Part shown: piece by piece, positions 1-9,113 of the stretch
Layout of the letters: each line of letters starts with the position of its first letter
Position numbering within the stretch: position 1 is the stretch's first letter
Source: Bacteroidales bacterium CF
Lineage (GTDB): Bacteria > Bacteroidota > Bacteroidia > Bacteroidales > UBA932
DNA length: 64,000 bases
Direction of reading: 5' to 3'
Assembly (NCBI GenBank): GCA_000473305.1
Contig: CP006772.1
Span: forward strand, 2,593,246 to 2,657,245
The notes under the pieces: generated by a model
What the model saw: only the letters and a program-made list of their open reading frames with translations
Told to the model about the DNA's origin: nothing
Database searches by the model: none
Position numbers and translations under genes: made by a program

Positions 1-66
1 TGGTCAGCTATTTTTTTAAAGTTAAATAAAATTGAGCAATTACCGGCTTATTCTTCCCTATGAAGT

Positions 67-750
67 TTACCGTTTTATTGTTTTACTGTAAAGGTTTTGC
101 ATTCGTGTATCAATTTCTGCAATTTCATCGGCACAAGCTTTTAATTCAGAAGAAACAGAAACCCTCTTTTCATCATCAAGTTTGTATGCCAGTTCGTGTT
201 CGAGCGATGCCCAAAAGTCCATGGCAATGGTACGTATTTGTATTTCAACATTCACCAATTCTGTTTTGGAAGACTGAAAAACTGGAATCGTTACAATTAG
301 ATGAAGACTCCTGTATCCGTTGGCTTTTGGGTGTTTGATGTAATCGGATTCACGAATAAGTTGAATGTCATCCTGAGAAAGAAGTAAATCTTTAATCAGA
401 TAAATATCATCGATATAGGAACAAATAACTCGCACTCCCGCGATGTCAGCTATAAATTTTTGGGCCGCCTCTACAGAAAGCTCATGCCCGCGTTTCTGTA
501 TTTTTCGCATAATGCTCGCTGGTGTTTTTACCCGCGTACTTATATTATGAATTGGATTTCGTTCCTGTGTATATTTAAATTCACTGTTCAGATTTTCGAG
601 TTTGGTTACAATTTCACGTGTGGCCGATAAATAAAGATTTTCAATTGTAATAAAGGAACGAATCTTTTCTGTGAGATCATCAGGTAACAAATTTCCTTTT
701 ACACCTTCAAACAAATAAAGTGTTTTTGTATATTCCGGTACAATGTTCAT
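67..750 (-). CDS. Small alarmone synthetase, RelA/SpoT synthetase-domain protein (RelQ/YjbM type)
   Basis: This 227-residue protein matches the stand-alone (p)ppGpp synthetase family: a single RelA/SpoT nucleotidyltransferase domain with no HD hydrolase and no TGS/ACT domains. Visible family motifs are an early RVK..ASIMRKI stretch, DIAGVRVIC near residue 105, ANGYRSLHL near residue 145, and the EIQIRT...FWASLEHEL block near residue 170, which in the family forms the nucleotide-binding and catalytic core. The family transfers pyrophosphate from ATP to GDP or GTP in the cytosol. The gene stands alone at the window edge, 52 bp upstream (in minus-strand terms, downstream of nothing visible) of the DUF5686 gene stop. 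Family assignment is strong; the substrate preference is inferred. Confidence 0.88.
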   Translation of the reverse strand: MNIVPEYTKTLYLFEGVKGNLLPDDLTEKIRSFITIENLYLSATREIVTKLENLNSEFKYTQERNPIHNISTRVKTPASIMRKIQKRGHELSVEAAQKFIADIAGVRVICSYIDDIYLIKDLLLSQDDIQLIRESDYIKHPKANGYRSLHLIVTIPVFQSSKTELVNVEIQIRTIAMDFWASLEHELAYKLDDEKRVSVSSELKACADEIAEIDTRMQNLYSKTIKR

Positions 751-802
751 TTCTTTACAATTAAATTGTTAATCAAAAAGTTTTATGGTAAACTTGTATT
801 CA

Positions 803-3253
803 TCAAAAACTCATTTCAGCTCTGAAGAATATTCCGTTTTTGTCGGCAAAATCTGCGGTTGCATATGTTCCGCCAAGCTGATGTACATATTCCACACGCA
901 GAACTTTAAATATATTGGTTAATCCAAATCCGATTTCAGTGTAGGGAGTACTCATCTCTGTAGTATAATAGCCCGGCAATTCGAAAACCGGTTTATATGC
1001 ACTTGTAAGTTTTCCGTAATGGCTTTTAAGGGAAACTATTTCCCGTAACTTTAAACTTCTAATCAACGGAATACGGTTAAGCAAAATTCCTCCTCCGTTA
1101 AAATCCCAGTGAAAATTGGTATACAGGTTATGTGCAAAAGCAGCGTGATGTAAAAGATTAAACCTGTATTTCGCATAGCCCAGCGACATCGAACCAACGG
1201 GTTGATCCAACAAATCATAGGGAGCATCTCCAAAAAGGTAACCACCGTTTAACATGTAGCGCATAAATGTTAGTCCCATATTTACCCGTCCTACAATTGA
1301 GCCATGAAACTGGGCATATAAGCCAAAATTATTGGCATCATTGTCCGGCAAATTTACCTGCCCCAAATCCATGCTTAAGTTTATTACCGGGGTTTCGTCG
1401 ATGTAGTAAACGCGTGTAAAATAATATTTATCGTAATACTGCCCGAAGGCCAGGCGGGTATTAAACAAAACACCGTAATTATTATAGGTATGATAATCCA
1501 TATTACTACGGGTAAAATGTACATCCGGGGTTTCTATATTATGAAGGAAATAGGGAGATATTTCAACGTTAATATTTTCGTTGGCATTATATTCAAAAAT
1601 AAAATTAAAGCTTTTCTCCTCCTTTAAATAAGGATTCTTCTCCCGGCTGGTAAGTGCAGCAATAAAATTTCCGTTTCCGCGTGTGTTTGGGTTTTTTTTG
1701 ATAAACCGAAGGTATTTGTCCTGGGAAACCAGGTTGTAATCATTGGAATAATTCGCCCTGAAAATAAATTTATCTTTGTCTAATGGCTGGTAAGCCATAT
1801 TAGCCCCGAATTTTAACTCATTGCTTTTTGTTCCGTAGCCCAAGAAGCCACCCACAGTAAAATGTTCGAACATTTTTTCACCGGTTCGTAATGGAAGGGA
1901 AAAGCGCTGTCCTTCAATGGCATTGGTGCTGTATATGTCGAATACCGGCCCGATTTCTATTTTCCCCACATCGACGTAGCTCGTTAAAACCATTCCTCCA
2001 ATAGCATCAATTCCCTTTACAACGGAGTTCTCCTTCAATTTATCAACGCGCATGTAAGTTCCTTCGTCCAAATGGTTGGTGGATGCAAATTCAGGCTGGT
2101 TTTTCCAGTTTCGTGGTTTCACTGCATCTAACTGTTTCGATGTAGAATATTTTGTAGTTTTTGTTACCAGCCAGTTACCGCTGGAAATTTCGTCAAATCG
2201 CTGAGAACCATATTTTGAGGCTGTATCTTTATTTAGGGTAAGCGCCATGTTCAGGCTAATCTCCTGATCACTGTAAAACCATTTGTCTTTATCGGTTTTT
2301 GAATAGTTTACATTCGCTTTAAACCCATTCACAAAATTTATATTTGCCTCTTTTTGTACATAAGCAAAAATTCGGGTAAGGGCAAACGTGCTGTCTTCAA
2401 CTGTAAAACGGCCGGTAAATAAAGGATTATATTTATTTTTCGGAGTAAAAGAAAAGCTAAAATATTTGGTGTCGTTTATATATGTACTGTCGTTTAAATA
2501 AAAATCATAGTGCAGTTGTGCCGAGTTACTTAAAGGTGAGGTCATACCCCGCCCAAGAATGTTAATTTGATCTTTATAAAAGTCTAAATCTATAACTACA
2601 TTTAAAAGGATTAAACTTTCTATCGTTTGGTTTAATTTTGGGAAAATACCATCTTTCCTGTCATACACAACACTATCTTTCCCATTGACACTTTTTTCAC
2701 CCAGCTCGGCAAGGTAAATTGGTGAAAACCGTAAACTCTGCCCATCCAGCTTCATGGTCACTTCATCCATGTTACTGATAATCCGGTTTACTTTGGAAGT
2801 AGAGTCAATAGCCACATAAACTGCCGTTCGTGCAAAAGTTTTATAATCACTGGTTTTTAGGATGTTTTCACGGTTCTCCTTTTTTCTCTCCAAAATCTTT
2901 TTTAACAAAACTTTTGCTCTCGAAACTTCAGGTTTTACTGTTACTTCATTGATTTCCTGTATTTCCTCTTTCATAAATACAGTAAGCGGATTGTTAGTTA
3001 TCGTTTTTGCCGGAATCTCTTCTTTTAGATAACCAACTGTTGACACACAGAGTGTATCCTTCTGGGATAATTTCAGTTTAAATTCTCCATTTAAATCCGA
3101 CATAGTCCCGGTGGTGGTGCCTTTTATCCACACATTTGAAAATGGAATTGGCTCATTATTTTTTTTGTCTTTTACAAAACCGGTAATTTCCTGGGAAATA
3201 GCTCCAAGATATATCATGGTCAAAAAAATGACCAGTGTAATTTTATGTAACAT
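803..3253 (-). CDS. DUF5686 outer-membrane protein with carboxypeptidase-regulatory-like domain
   Basis: An 816-residue protein with an N-terminal signal peptide (about residues 1-20) and a carboxypeptidase-regulatory-like beta-sandwich (about 22-95; ITGFVKDKKNNEPIPFSNV, then DLNGEFKL). The rest is a long region rich in alternating aromatic/polar strands ending in Phe (FFRAEMSF), typical of an outer-membrane beta-barrel and of the Bacteroidota DUF5686 family. The family has no established biochemical function. The start lies 3 bp after the stop of the CDP-alcohol phosphatidyltransferase gene, so the two are very probably co-transcribed, which hints at a role in outer-membrane lipid or surface-glycan handling (inference). 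Confidence 0.82.
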   Translation of the reverse strand: MLHKITLVIFLTMIYLGAISQEITGFVKDKKNNEPIPFSNVWIKGTTTGTMSDLNGEFKLKLSQKDTLCVSTVGYLKEEIPAKTITNNPLTVFMKEEIQEINEVTVKPEVSRAKVLLKKILERKKENRENILKTSDYKTFARTAVYVAIDSTSKVNRIISNMDEVTMKLDGQSLRFSPIYLAELGEKSVNGKDSVVYDRKDGIFPKLNQTIESLILLNVVIDLDFYKDQINILGRGMTSPLSNSAQLHYDFYLNDSTYINDTKYFSFSFTPKNKYNPLFTGRFTVEDSTFALTRIFAYVQKEANINFVNGFKANVNYSKTDKDKWFYSDQEISLNMALTLNKDTASKYGSQRFDEISSGNWLVTKTTKYSTSKQLDAVKPRNWKNQPEFASTNHLDEGTYMRVDKLKENSVVKGIDAIGGMVLTSYVDVGKIEIGPVFDIYSTNAIEGQRFSLPLRTGEKMFEHFTVGGFLGYGTKSNELKFGANMAYQPLDKDKFIFRANYSNDYNLVSQDKYLRFIKKNPNTRGNGNFIAALTSREKNPYLKEEKSFNFIFEYNANENINVEISPYFLHNIETPDVHFTRSNMDYHTYNNYGVLFNTRLAFGQYYDKYYFTRVYYIDETPVINLSMDLGQVNLPDNDANNFGLYAQFHGSIVGRVNMGLTFMRYMLNGGYLFGDAPYDLLDQPVGSMSLGYAKYRFNLLHHAAFAHNLYTNFHWDFNGGGILLNRIPLIRSLKLREIVSLKSHYGKLTSAYKPVFELPGYYTTEMSTPYTEIGFGLTNIFKVLRVEYVHQLGGTYATADFADKNGIFFRAEMSF

Positions 3254-3256
3254 AAT

Positions 3257-3856
3257 TTAGCTGGCTTTTTCCTTCTCTTTTTTCATTACCCAATACAATC
3301 CCTTTACACCAATTTTTATATCGTCAAGCTTAAAAAGAATGAATATTTTTTCGGTGTAAGCAATTATTCCCCACGTAGCAACAACGTACAACATCCAGGG
3401 GTAGAAGCCCCAAACGAATAACACAAAAAAGAATATACTTTGGGCATATCCGGCAGAAACGGCTGAGTATAAATGCAGTCCCGGTATTTTTCCGAACCGG
3501 GCAAATGATACAATGTAACTGAGTATAAATATTCCGAGGAACAGGAATAAAATCCAGGAATGGGGCTTAATGTCGGTCCATTTAAAAATAAATAAACCCA
3601 ATATGGCCATGGCATAGGTAAAAATATCTGCCAGATTGTCAAGTGCTGCACCAAAATGTGTTTGAAGTTTAAATAGTCGCGCTATATTGCCATCTAGAAC
3701 GTCACTTACAAGGCTGATGCACAGGAGAATGACAAACCATTGTTCACGGCCGGTAAGCGCCATGAAAAATATTACCGGAAATGCTAAAAGACGATATAAG
3801 CTTATAAAATTAGGGACGTTAATAATGTTTTCGCCCCGTACTGTTATCTGTTTCAT
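3257..3856 (-). CDS. CDP-alcohol phosphatidyltransferase family protein
   Basis: A 199-residue membrane protein carrying the complete family signature D-x2-D-G-x2-A-R-x8-G-x3-D-x3-D: D52, D55, G56, A59, R60, G69, D73 and D77, the residues that bind the metal and the CDP-linked substrate. Several hydrophobic segments flank the motif. The family joins a CDP-linked donor (usually CDP-diacylglycerol) to an alcohol acceptor at the cytoplasmic face of the inner membrane. The acceptor cannot be read from sequence. It sits in one direction with an SDR, a polyprenol-kinase-like gene and cdsA, consistent with a lipid headgroup pathway. It could be a PgsA, PssA or phosphatidylinositol-type enzyme. Confidence 0.87.
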   Translation of the reverse strand: MKQITVRGENIINVPNFISLYRLLAFPVIFFMALTGREQWFVILLCISLVSDVLDGNIARLFKLQTHFGAALDNLADIFTYAMAILGLFIFKWTDIKPHSWILFLFLGIFILSYIVSFARFGKIPGLHLYSAVSAGYAQSIFFFVLFVWGFYPWMLYVVATWGIIAYTEKIFILFKLDDIKIGVKGLYWVMKKEKEKAS

Positions 3857-3919
3857 TTTGTCAATGTTTAATTTTCAACTCTTTCAATTTAATGATCTTG
3901 TTTCGTTCACCATTTTTTA

Positions 3920-5026
3920 TCAGGCTGCAGCCGGTTCCTGTTTCTTTCTTTTTTTTGAAAGACTTTCAATAAAATATTCCAGCATTTTAGAAACAGAATT
4001 ATTACTGGGGCCTGTTTCAACGTAATGAATGAATTTGTCTCTCTGGCTTGTATCAAATGAAAGATCGGTTTCAATGTAACTTTCAGTAAATGACATGCCC
4101 ACTGAAATCAGTCTTTCAATAGCGTTCATATCTCTTCGTTCTAATTTCTTCTGAGGAATAATATTGATGGGTAATAACCGGTTTAATGTTTCGATTATAT
4201 GGCTGTTTCGAATTGATTTTTTTGCCACAAAATTCATTATTTCCGGAATTCCGGTTTCTTCCACCATTTTTGTTAAGTGTGCAGTAACTGTGTCAATCGG
4301 GATTAAATTTTGTGAGGAGTCAGGATCGACATGTACTCTTATAATTTCGTTAGGATAGCGGTTAGCCAGGCTAAACATTCTTTTGGCAAAATCAAAAATC
4401 CCATAATCGGTTTTTGTAATGCCTGTTTTTTGATTTCCGGCTACTTGTGATAATCTAACAATGTGTCCGTTTAAGCCGTTCTTTTGAATGTTTACTTTAA
4501 TAATATTTTCTGCAAATCTTTTCGATTGCTCGTAATAGTTTCTAAAAGCAGAAATGTCTTTGTTTTCATAAAATTTTTCTTCGAAAATACCATCGAGTCG
4601 GCCACAGGAATAGGCTGTTCCGATATAAAAAAATCGGGAACCCGGGGTTGCATAGTTCGAAAAAACTTTAATTGAATTTTCAACGCCATTGATATTCGTA
4701 GAAAAGATTTCATCAACCGATTTCTTATCATACTTTAAGCTGGCTGCAAAATGAAAATAATCGACATTTCCACGAAAAATCCTTTTTAATTCGTCCCTTG
4801 GAATAGAAAAATCTTCATCGCACAAAGAATAGCCAATAACTTTCAGGTTTGGATATTCCACATTTTCACCATCATTAATATCGGCAAGTACTTTTTTCAT
4901 TCGTTCCTGAGGCGATCTTTTGTTGGTTCGAACCAGGGCTACTACTTTATATTTTTGTTTAAGCAGGTTGCTTATAAAGTGGGATGCAACGTAGCCATTG
5001 GCTCCGTTTATTACAACTGTTTTCAT
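3920..5026 (-). CDS. Extended short-chain dehydrogenase / NAD-dependent epimerase-dehydratase family protein
   Basis: A 368-residue extended SDR with the N-terminal nucleotide motif GxxGxxA (G8-A-N-G11-Y-V-A14) and an active-site YxxxK (Y165-E-Q-S-K169). A conserved FHFAAS block (about residues 91-96) and the NINGVEN block (about 111) resemble the thioester-reductase / fatty-acyl reductase branch of the superfamily rather than sugar epimerases. It ends in a basic tail. Flanked on both sides by lipid-metabolism genes on the same strand, so reduction of a lipid-linked or acyl substrate is plausible, but this is inference. An NDP-sugar epimerase role is the alternative. Confidence 0.75.
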   Translation of the reverse strand: MKTVVINGANGYVASHFISNLLKQKYKVVALVRTNKRSPQERMKKVLADINDGENVEYPNLKVIGYSLCDEDFSIPRDELKRIFRGNVDYFHFAASLKYDKKSVDEIFSTNINGVENSIKVFSNYATPGSRFFYIGTAYSCGRLDGIFEEKFYENKDISAFRNYYEQSKRFAENIIKVNIQKNGLNGHIVRLSQVAGNQKTGITKTDYGIFDFAKRMFSLANRYPNEIIRVHVDPDSSQNLIPIDTVTAHLTKMVEETGIPEIMNFVAKKSIRNSHIIETLNRLLPINIIPQKKLERRDMNAIERLISVGMSFTESYIETDLSFDTSQRDKFIHYVETGPSNNSVSKMLEYFIESLSKKRKKQEPAAA

Positions 5027-5102
5027 ACTTCTGTTTTTTGTTTTCTAATTGAGTTTGTTTCCTAATTTTTTCTGTTCAATCCATATCTTAAAAATTGCGG
5101 TG

Positions 5103-5777
5103 TCATAGAAATAATACTAAAATCAATACTGCACTTAACGGGATACTTAAATTATCGGACCCCCGCCAGCTAATTAATTCTGCAAACATGGTTGTTGCAG
5201 CTACTGCCATTGCCAACCAGAATGTTTTTAAATCGAATACCCCGCGATGAAAATAAAGTGCTATAATACTTATTACAAAACTTGACGCCAGGAAAGCTCC
5301 GGAGCCTAGCCAGGTTTTGTTTAATTTTTTTCCAAACAATTTTATTCTTCCGTTGTAAGCCTTTATGTTGATTCCCAGAATGGCTGCCATCGGATCACTG
5401 ATAGCCAGAATCAGCATTGGAAGAATGTATATAAATTTATTTTCCGTAAGATTTGAAATCAAAAAGGTGATGTAAATTGAAAGCGGAAGTAGATAACTTC
5501 CAATTGATTTTCGCTTTACATCATGAATTGATTTTAACTGTTTGCCATTTCGTGTAATAAATAGTATTGTGGCAAACAAAAGCGCCAGAACCAAAATATA
5601 CCAATGTGAAGGGAAAATATATGGAAATGGAACTGTGGCAAGTACCGAAACAAAATGCGCAAATTTACGAGTTATCTCTCCTGTAGGGTTAAGCCTCCGG
5701 TAAACCAACTCGTTAAAAATCAATAATAAGCCAATCCCGACTAAATATACAAACGACAATACTACAATATTCCCCAT
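5103..5777 (-). CDS. Polyprenol/dolichol-kinase-like (SEC59/phytol kinase type) membrane protein
   Basis: A 224-residue, strongly hydrophobic protein with about six or seven membrane segments. TGEITRKFAHF near residue 35 and the later SDPMAAILG and GSGAFLASS blocks match the CTP-dependent dolichol/phytol kinase family, which shares ancestry with phosphatidate cytidylyltransferases. The family phosphorylates long-chain isoprenoid alcohols or diacylglycerol in the membrane using CTP. The ATG is 15 bp after the cdsA stop, so both are probably on one transcript. The true substrate is unknown. Confidence 0.72.
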   Translation of the reverse strand: MGNIVVLSFVYLVGIGLLLIFNELVYRRLNPTGEITRKFAHFVSVLATVPFPYIFPSHWYILVLALLFATILFITRNGKQLKSIHDVKRKSIGSYLLPLSIYITFLISNLTENKFIYILPMLILAISDPMAAILGINIKAYNGRIKLFGKKLNKTWLGSGAFLASSFVISIIALYFHRGVFDLKTFWLAMAVAATTMFAELISWRGSDNLSIPLSAVLILVLFL

Positions 5778-5792
5778 AACAAAATTTCCCTT

Positions 5793-6362
5793 TTAAATTC
5801 CCAAAAATGAAATAGCCAGTGCAGCCCACGCACCACCTGCAATCAAACTATCAAACCGATCGAGAAAACCACCATGTCCGGGTATCCAGTTGCTGTAATC
5901 TTTAACTTGAAATTTTCTTTTGTAAAACGACGCAAGAATGTCTCCAATAAATGCGAAAAGAATAGTTCCAAAAGCAAACAGAAATAATTCAGGAATTGTA
6001 CCGAAAAAAAGGCTTTTTAATAAAAATGCACTTACCAGTGAAATGATTGTTCCCCCAACTACACCCCCAAGTGTTTTATTGGGACTGATATCCGGCATTA
6101 TTTTAGTTTTTCCAAAAAGTTGCCCGGTTATCTGGCTGAAACTGTCAAAAATGGATAGAATTAGAAAAGTCAGCAGAATTAAATCACGTTCGGCCAGGCT
6201 TAAAAAAAATAACCCTGCTGAAAGAATAAAATAAATCACTAATGACAGTGCGAAAAATAAAAGGTTTTGAAACTTTGACTTAACAAAAAGTCGGCTCAGC
6301 TCAAAACTTCCTACAGCAACAATAAAAATTGCCAGGTAAGAAAAAACGTAAGCATTCGACAA
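5793..6362 (-). CDS. cdsA: Phosphatidate cytidylyltransferase, short form
   Basis: A 189-residue membrane protein with a clear CdsA signature near residues 148-175: SFYKRK, then KD, then IPGHGGFLDRFDS. CdsA converts phosphatidate and CTP into CDP-diacylglycerol, the precursor used by CDP-alcohol phosphatidyltransferases such as the gene three positions downstream. Typical CdsA proteins are about 260-280 residues, so the N-terminal membrane segments are missing or reduced. I accept the TTG at 6360-6362 as start because a GAAAGAGG ribosome-binding sequence precedes it and an in-frame stop lies five codons upstream. The IS66 element begins only about 100 bp upstream, so an original longer N-terminus or promoter could have been lost; a second full-length cdsA elsewhere is likely. 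Confidence 0.82.
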   Translation of the reverse strand: MSNAYVFSYLAIFIVAVGSFELSRLFVKSKFQNLLFFALSLVIYFILSAGLFFLSLAERDLILLTFLILSIFDSFSQITGQLFGKTKIMPDISPNKTLGGVVGGTIISLVSAFLLKSLFFGTIPELFLFAFGTILFAFIGDILASFYKRKFQVKDYSNWIPGHGGFLDRFDSLIAGGAWAALAISFLGI

Positions 6363-6483
6363 AACCCCTCTTTCCTATTTCTACAAAACAAACGTTCTTG
6401 CAGAGTTTGGACAATTTAGCCCATCTTGGTCAAAAGCTAACTGTTAGATAAAAAGGATGTTGAGTTACTGTGTAAAACTACGT

Positions 6484-8061
6484 TCAATCCATTTTAGACG
6501 AATCAGGACTCATTAGTGATTCTGGATGTTGCTCGATCCATTTGTCGGGCATCAGTGAATCAAGGCTCTCTTTTTTGTCAAGGACATAGGGTAATTGGTT
6601 CAAGACATCTATAAGGTAATGCCGGGTATTAATGTTTTGTTCCCTGCAACATCCTGTGAGAGTAAAAATCATGGCTGCATTAAAAGCCGCATTGTGATTC
6701 CCGCAAAAAAGAAAATTTTTCCGTGAAACGGTAACCGGTCTGATTGCATTTTCTGCCGGATTGTTGTCTATTTTCAGGTTGCCGTCATAAATATACCTGC
6801 TAAGCCCCTGGATTCTGCTGTAATTGTATGACATCGCCTTACCTATCTTGCTTTTTGGCAGTACCGTCTTATAGTTTTGCTCTATCCATTTTTCCAGATT
6901 CCTTATTATGGGCAAGGCCAACCTTTGCCTTTCTGCTTCTATCTGGACAGGGGAGTATTGCTTATCTTTGAAGACCCTTTCAAGTTTGTACAGCAGTTGT
7001 ATCTGCCCCAATGCGTACTGGGCCAGTGTTTTGTTCTCTACTAACGAAGATTCATAATTTCGACGACAGTGTGCCCAGCAGTTAATGAGCGTTACGGAAG
7101 GATTCTTGTCAAAAATCTCGTATGCGCAATAGCCATCTGTCTGGAGTGTACCTTTGAAGTCCTTGAAGATTTCGCGGACAACTTTAGCGGAGCGGGAACC
7201 GTCCCGGTAATCAAAAAACAGGAGTTTTTCTTTCACCGCCCGTGCCATCCAAAGATACTCCTTGTCGGCTTTCTTCTTTTCCCGGTTTATTACAGGCAAC
7301 GTGGTTTCGTCCGCCTGTAGGTAATTAGAAGACAGCACCCTTTCCCTGATTTTTTCATACAAGGGTTTGATCAGGCCACAGGAAGAGGCAAACCAGTCGT
7401 TTATTGTGGTTGCAGATAGCTTAAGGCCTAGTTCCTTGAACTGTTTGGTTTGTCTGTAAAAAGGAAGGTGGTGGACATACTTTTGCAACAACAACTCTGC
7501 AATCAAGGTGGACCCCGCCGATCCTTTGTATATTGGGAGCAATGGCATCGGGGCTATAATAATGGCAGGCATGTCCCCGACAGTGTTGGTTTGGTTTATT
7601 AAAGCGTATTTTGGCCGTACGATGTCCAGTACAAACAGTTTGCCCGGCTCAAATTCTATGACTTTGGTATGCTCTTCTCCGATCCTCCTGTATTTGGTCA
7701 AATCTATGTCATTGGGTTCAATCACGCTTTCGACAACCGGCAACCCTTCCATTGATTCTTGTCTCGGTTTGCGAGGTTTGACCTTCTGCTGTATCATTAC
7801 TTGTTCAAGCTCCTGTTCACTTGCTTTGCTGTCAGCCAGGGAGTCGATTTGGTCTGAAAGCTCGGCAAAAAGGCCTGGAAGAGGGGTGATATTAGGATAT
7901 TTTTCGCTTATTGAACCGAACATCTTACGTTTGAACCATGCCAGTTGGGAAAGGAGTTCATTGAGCTGTTTTTGCAACTCAGCCAATTGTTGGTCCTTTT
8001 GCTTCTCCCTCTCGAGAGATGCTTCCAGCATACTTATTAATGATGAAATTGATTGGTCCAC
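6484..8061 (-). CDS. tnpC: IS66 family transposase TnpC
   Basis: A 525-residue DDE transposase. The first 60 residues are a coiled coil (leucine-zipper type), followed by a linker and the catalytic domain with YLQADET (first Asp), TLQTDGYCAYE (second Asp) and NNPAENAIRPVTVSRKNFLF (catalytic Glu and the conserved IS66 C-terminal motif). It cuts and joins the element ends together with TnpA and TnpB. Length is normal for the family and no frameshift is visible. Confidence 0.95.
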   Translation of the reverse strand: MDQSISSLISMLEASLEREKQKDQQLAELQKQLNELLSQLAWFKRKMFGSISEKYPNITPLPGLFAELSDQIDSLADSKASEQELEQVMIQQKVKPRKPRQESMEGLPVVESVIEPNDIDLTKYRRIGEEHTKVIEFEPGKLFVLDIVRPKYALINQTNTVGDMPAIIIAPMPLLPIYKGSAGSTLIAELLLQKYVHHLPFYRQTKQFKELGLKLSATTINDWFASSCGLIKPLYEKIRERVLSSNYLQADETTLPVINREKKKADKEYLWMARAVKEKLLFFDYRDGSRSAKVVREIFKDFKGTLQTDGYCAYEIFDKNPSVTLINCWAHCRRNYESSLVENKTLAQYALGQIQLLYKLERVFKDKQYSPVQIEAERQRLALPIIRNLEKWIEQNYKTVLPKSKIGKAMSYNYSRIQGLSRYIYDGNLKIDNNPAENAIRPVTVSRKNFLFCGNHNAAFNAAMIFTLTGCCREQNINTRHYLIDVLNQLPYVLDKKESLDSLMPDKWIEQHPESLMSPDSSKMD

Positions 8062-8131
8062 TTACTGCTTTTTGTATATATAAAAGTAGTAAATATCAGC
8101 TTAATAAGCAAGTAAAATAAGTGTTTTTTAG

Positions 8132-8491
8132 TTAAAAAGATGATAGTATTTTAAGCCTTTTCCTTCGTGAGAAAACATCCTCTTTTATACCCTCGACCAT
8201 CATGACAAGGTCCTTCCACTCCATGGGAAATGAGTTACTCTCATTGTCATAATTTGGTAGTAAAAAAGTCCCTTGTTCCAGCTTCTTTATGTACAGGACA
8301 AGACCACCACGCTCTGCATGGAGTAGTTTGATGGTGTCCTTTTTCTTATTAATAAAAATATAAACATCTCCACTACGAACATCCTGTTTCATGTTGTTCT
8401 TGACAACACCACTGAGAGTGTAGAATGATTTCCTCATATCCGTTGCGCCTGGACAAAGGTAGTAGCGCATTGAATCATTAAGGCTGAACAT
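8132..8491 (-). CDS. tnpB: IS66 family accessory protein TnpB
   Basis: A 119-residue protein with the typical IS66 Orf2 features: YYLCPGATDMRKSFYTLSG near the N-terminus, then SGDVYIFINKKKD, and a basic C-terminus after EWKDLVMMVEGI. TnpB is required for IS66 transposition but its biochemical role is not established. It lies 3 bp downstream of tnpA and 70 bp upstream of tnpC. Confidence 0.93.
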   Translation of the reverse strand: MFSLNDSMRYYLCPGATDMRKSFYTLSGVVKNNMKQDVRSGDVYIFINKKKDTIKLLHAERGGLVLYIKKLEQGTFLLPNYDNESNSFPMEWKDLVMMVEGIKEDVFSRRKRLKILSSF

Positions 8492-8494
8492 AGA

Positions 8495-8863
8495 CTAAAA
8501 CTGATTTAGTAATGTCTTGAAAACATCAAGGTCAATGATTCCCCGCATCTTTATCTGCAGACCAGTAGGGTGGACTATCTCCAACTCCATCGATGACCTG
8601 ATGCCTGGCTGTTCCGGACTAACGATATCCTGACCTACCTCATTTGCTGTATTGCCTATGAGCATTATTGGTGATAAATGAGATGTGCTCTTATGCCCCC
8701 TGATGTCTGATCCGTCTCCCCATTTTCGTAACCAATAATAAAACGAGGACTTGGTATATCCGTATGTTTTGCAAAAATCCTCCTTAGTAAGTCCGCTGGC
8801 CTTATATTCCATGTAAATCTCTTTGAATTTTGACTCTTGCATGCGGGTTGAATATTTTCTCAT
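8495..8863 (-). CDS. tnpA: IS66 family accessory protein TnpA (helix-turn-helix)
   Basis: A 122-residue protein with an N-terminal helix-turn-helix (about residues 15-48; SGLTKEDFCKTYGYTKSSFYYWLRKW) as in the IS3/IS66 OrfA group, and a variable C-terminus ending LQIKMRGIIDLDVFKTLLNQF. It probably binds the element ends. First gene of the transposition operon. Confidence 0.88.
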   Translation of the reverse strand: MRKYSTRMQESKFKEIYMEYKASGLTKEDFCKTYGYTKSSFYYWLRKWGDGSDIRGHKSTSHLSPIMLIGNTANEVGQDIVSPEQPGIRSSMELEIVHPTGLQIKMRGIIDLDVFKTLLNQF

Positions 8864-8923
8864 AGTTTTTGCCCAAAGGTAAAACCTATGGAATACCGTT
8901 ACAATATGTATTCGCTCGAATAC

Positions 8924-9109
8924 TTACGAAAAAACAACCGGTTGAATAGTAATGCTAAAAAATAAAATATTTATGATTATAAAATAAACTCCAAATTTTG
9001 TGTAGCTTTTTCGTGCCACATCCCGATCTTTTTTTCTGTTTATCAGGTAAAAGCCAATTCCGCCCAAAACAAAATAGATCAATATAATTTTGTAAATCAG
9101 TTGTTCCAT
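8924..9109 (-). CDS. Small two-span membrane protein
   Basis: A 61-residue hydrophobic protein with two predicted membrane segments (about residues 5-22 and 39-57) and a basic connecting stretch (NRKKDRDVARKSYTKFG). I do not recognise the family. The ATG is 4 bp after the TauE stop, so it is probably translated with that transporter. Its stop codon is only about 20 bp from the inferred IS66 end, so the C-terminus could have been altered by the insertion. Confidence 0.5.
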   Translation of the reverse strand: MEQLIYKIILIYFVLGGIGFYLINRKKDRDVARKSYTKFGVYFIIINILFFSITIQPVVFS

Positions 9110-9113
9110 AAAA

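Larger units (their letters stand above)
6464..8902 (-). mobile_element. IS66-family insertion sequence (tnpA-tnpB-tnpC)
   Basis: Three genes in the standard IS66 order (tnpA, tnpB, tnpC reading on the minus strand). The ends are tentative: a weak inverted repeat of the form GTWACKGTRT can be read inwards from 6464 and from 8902, but I found no matching 8-bp target duplication next to it, so the true termini may differ by some bases. The element separates cdsA from the small membrane protein/TauE operon. All three genes look intact. Confidence 0.7.
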
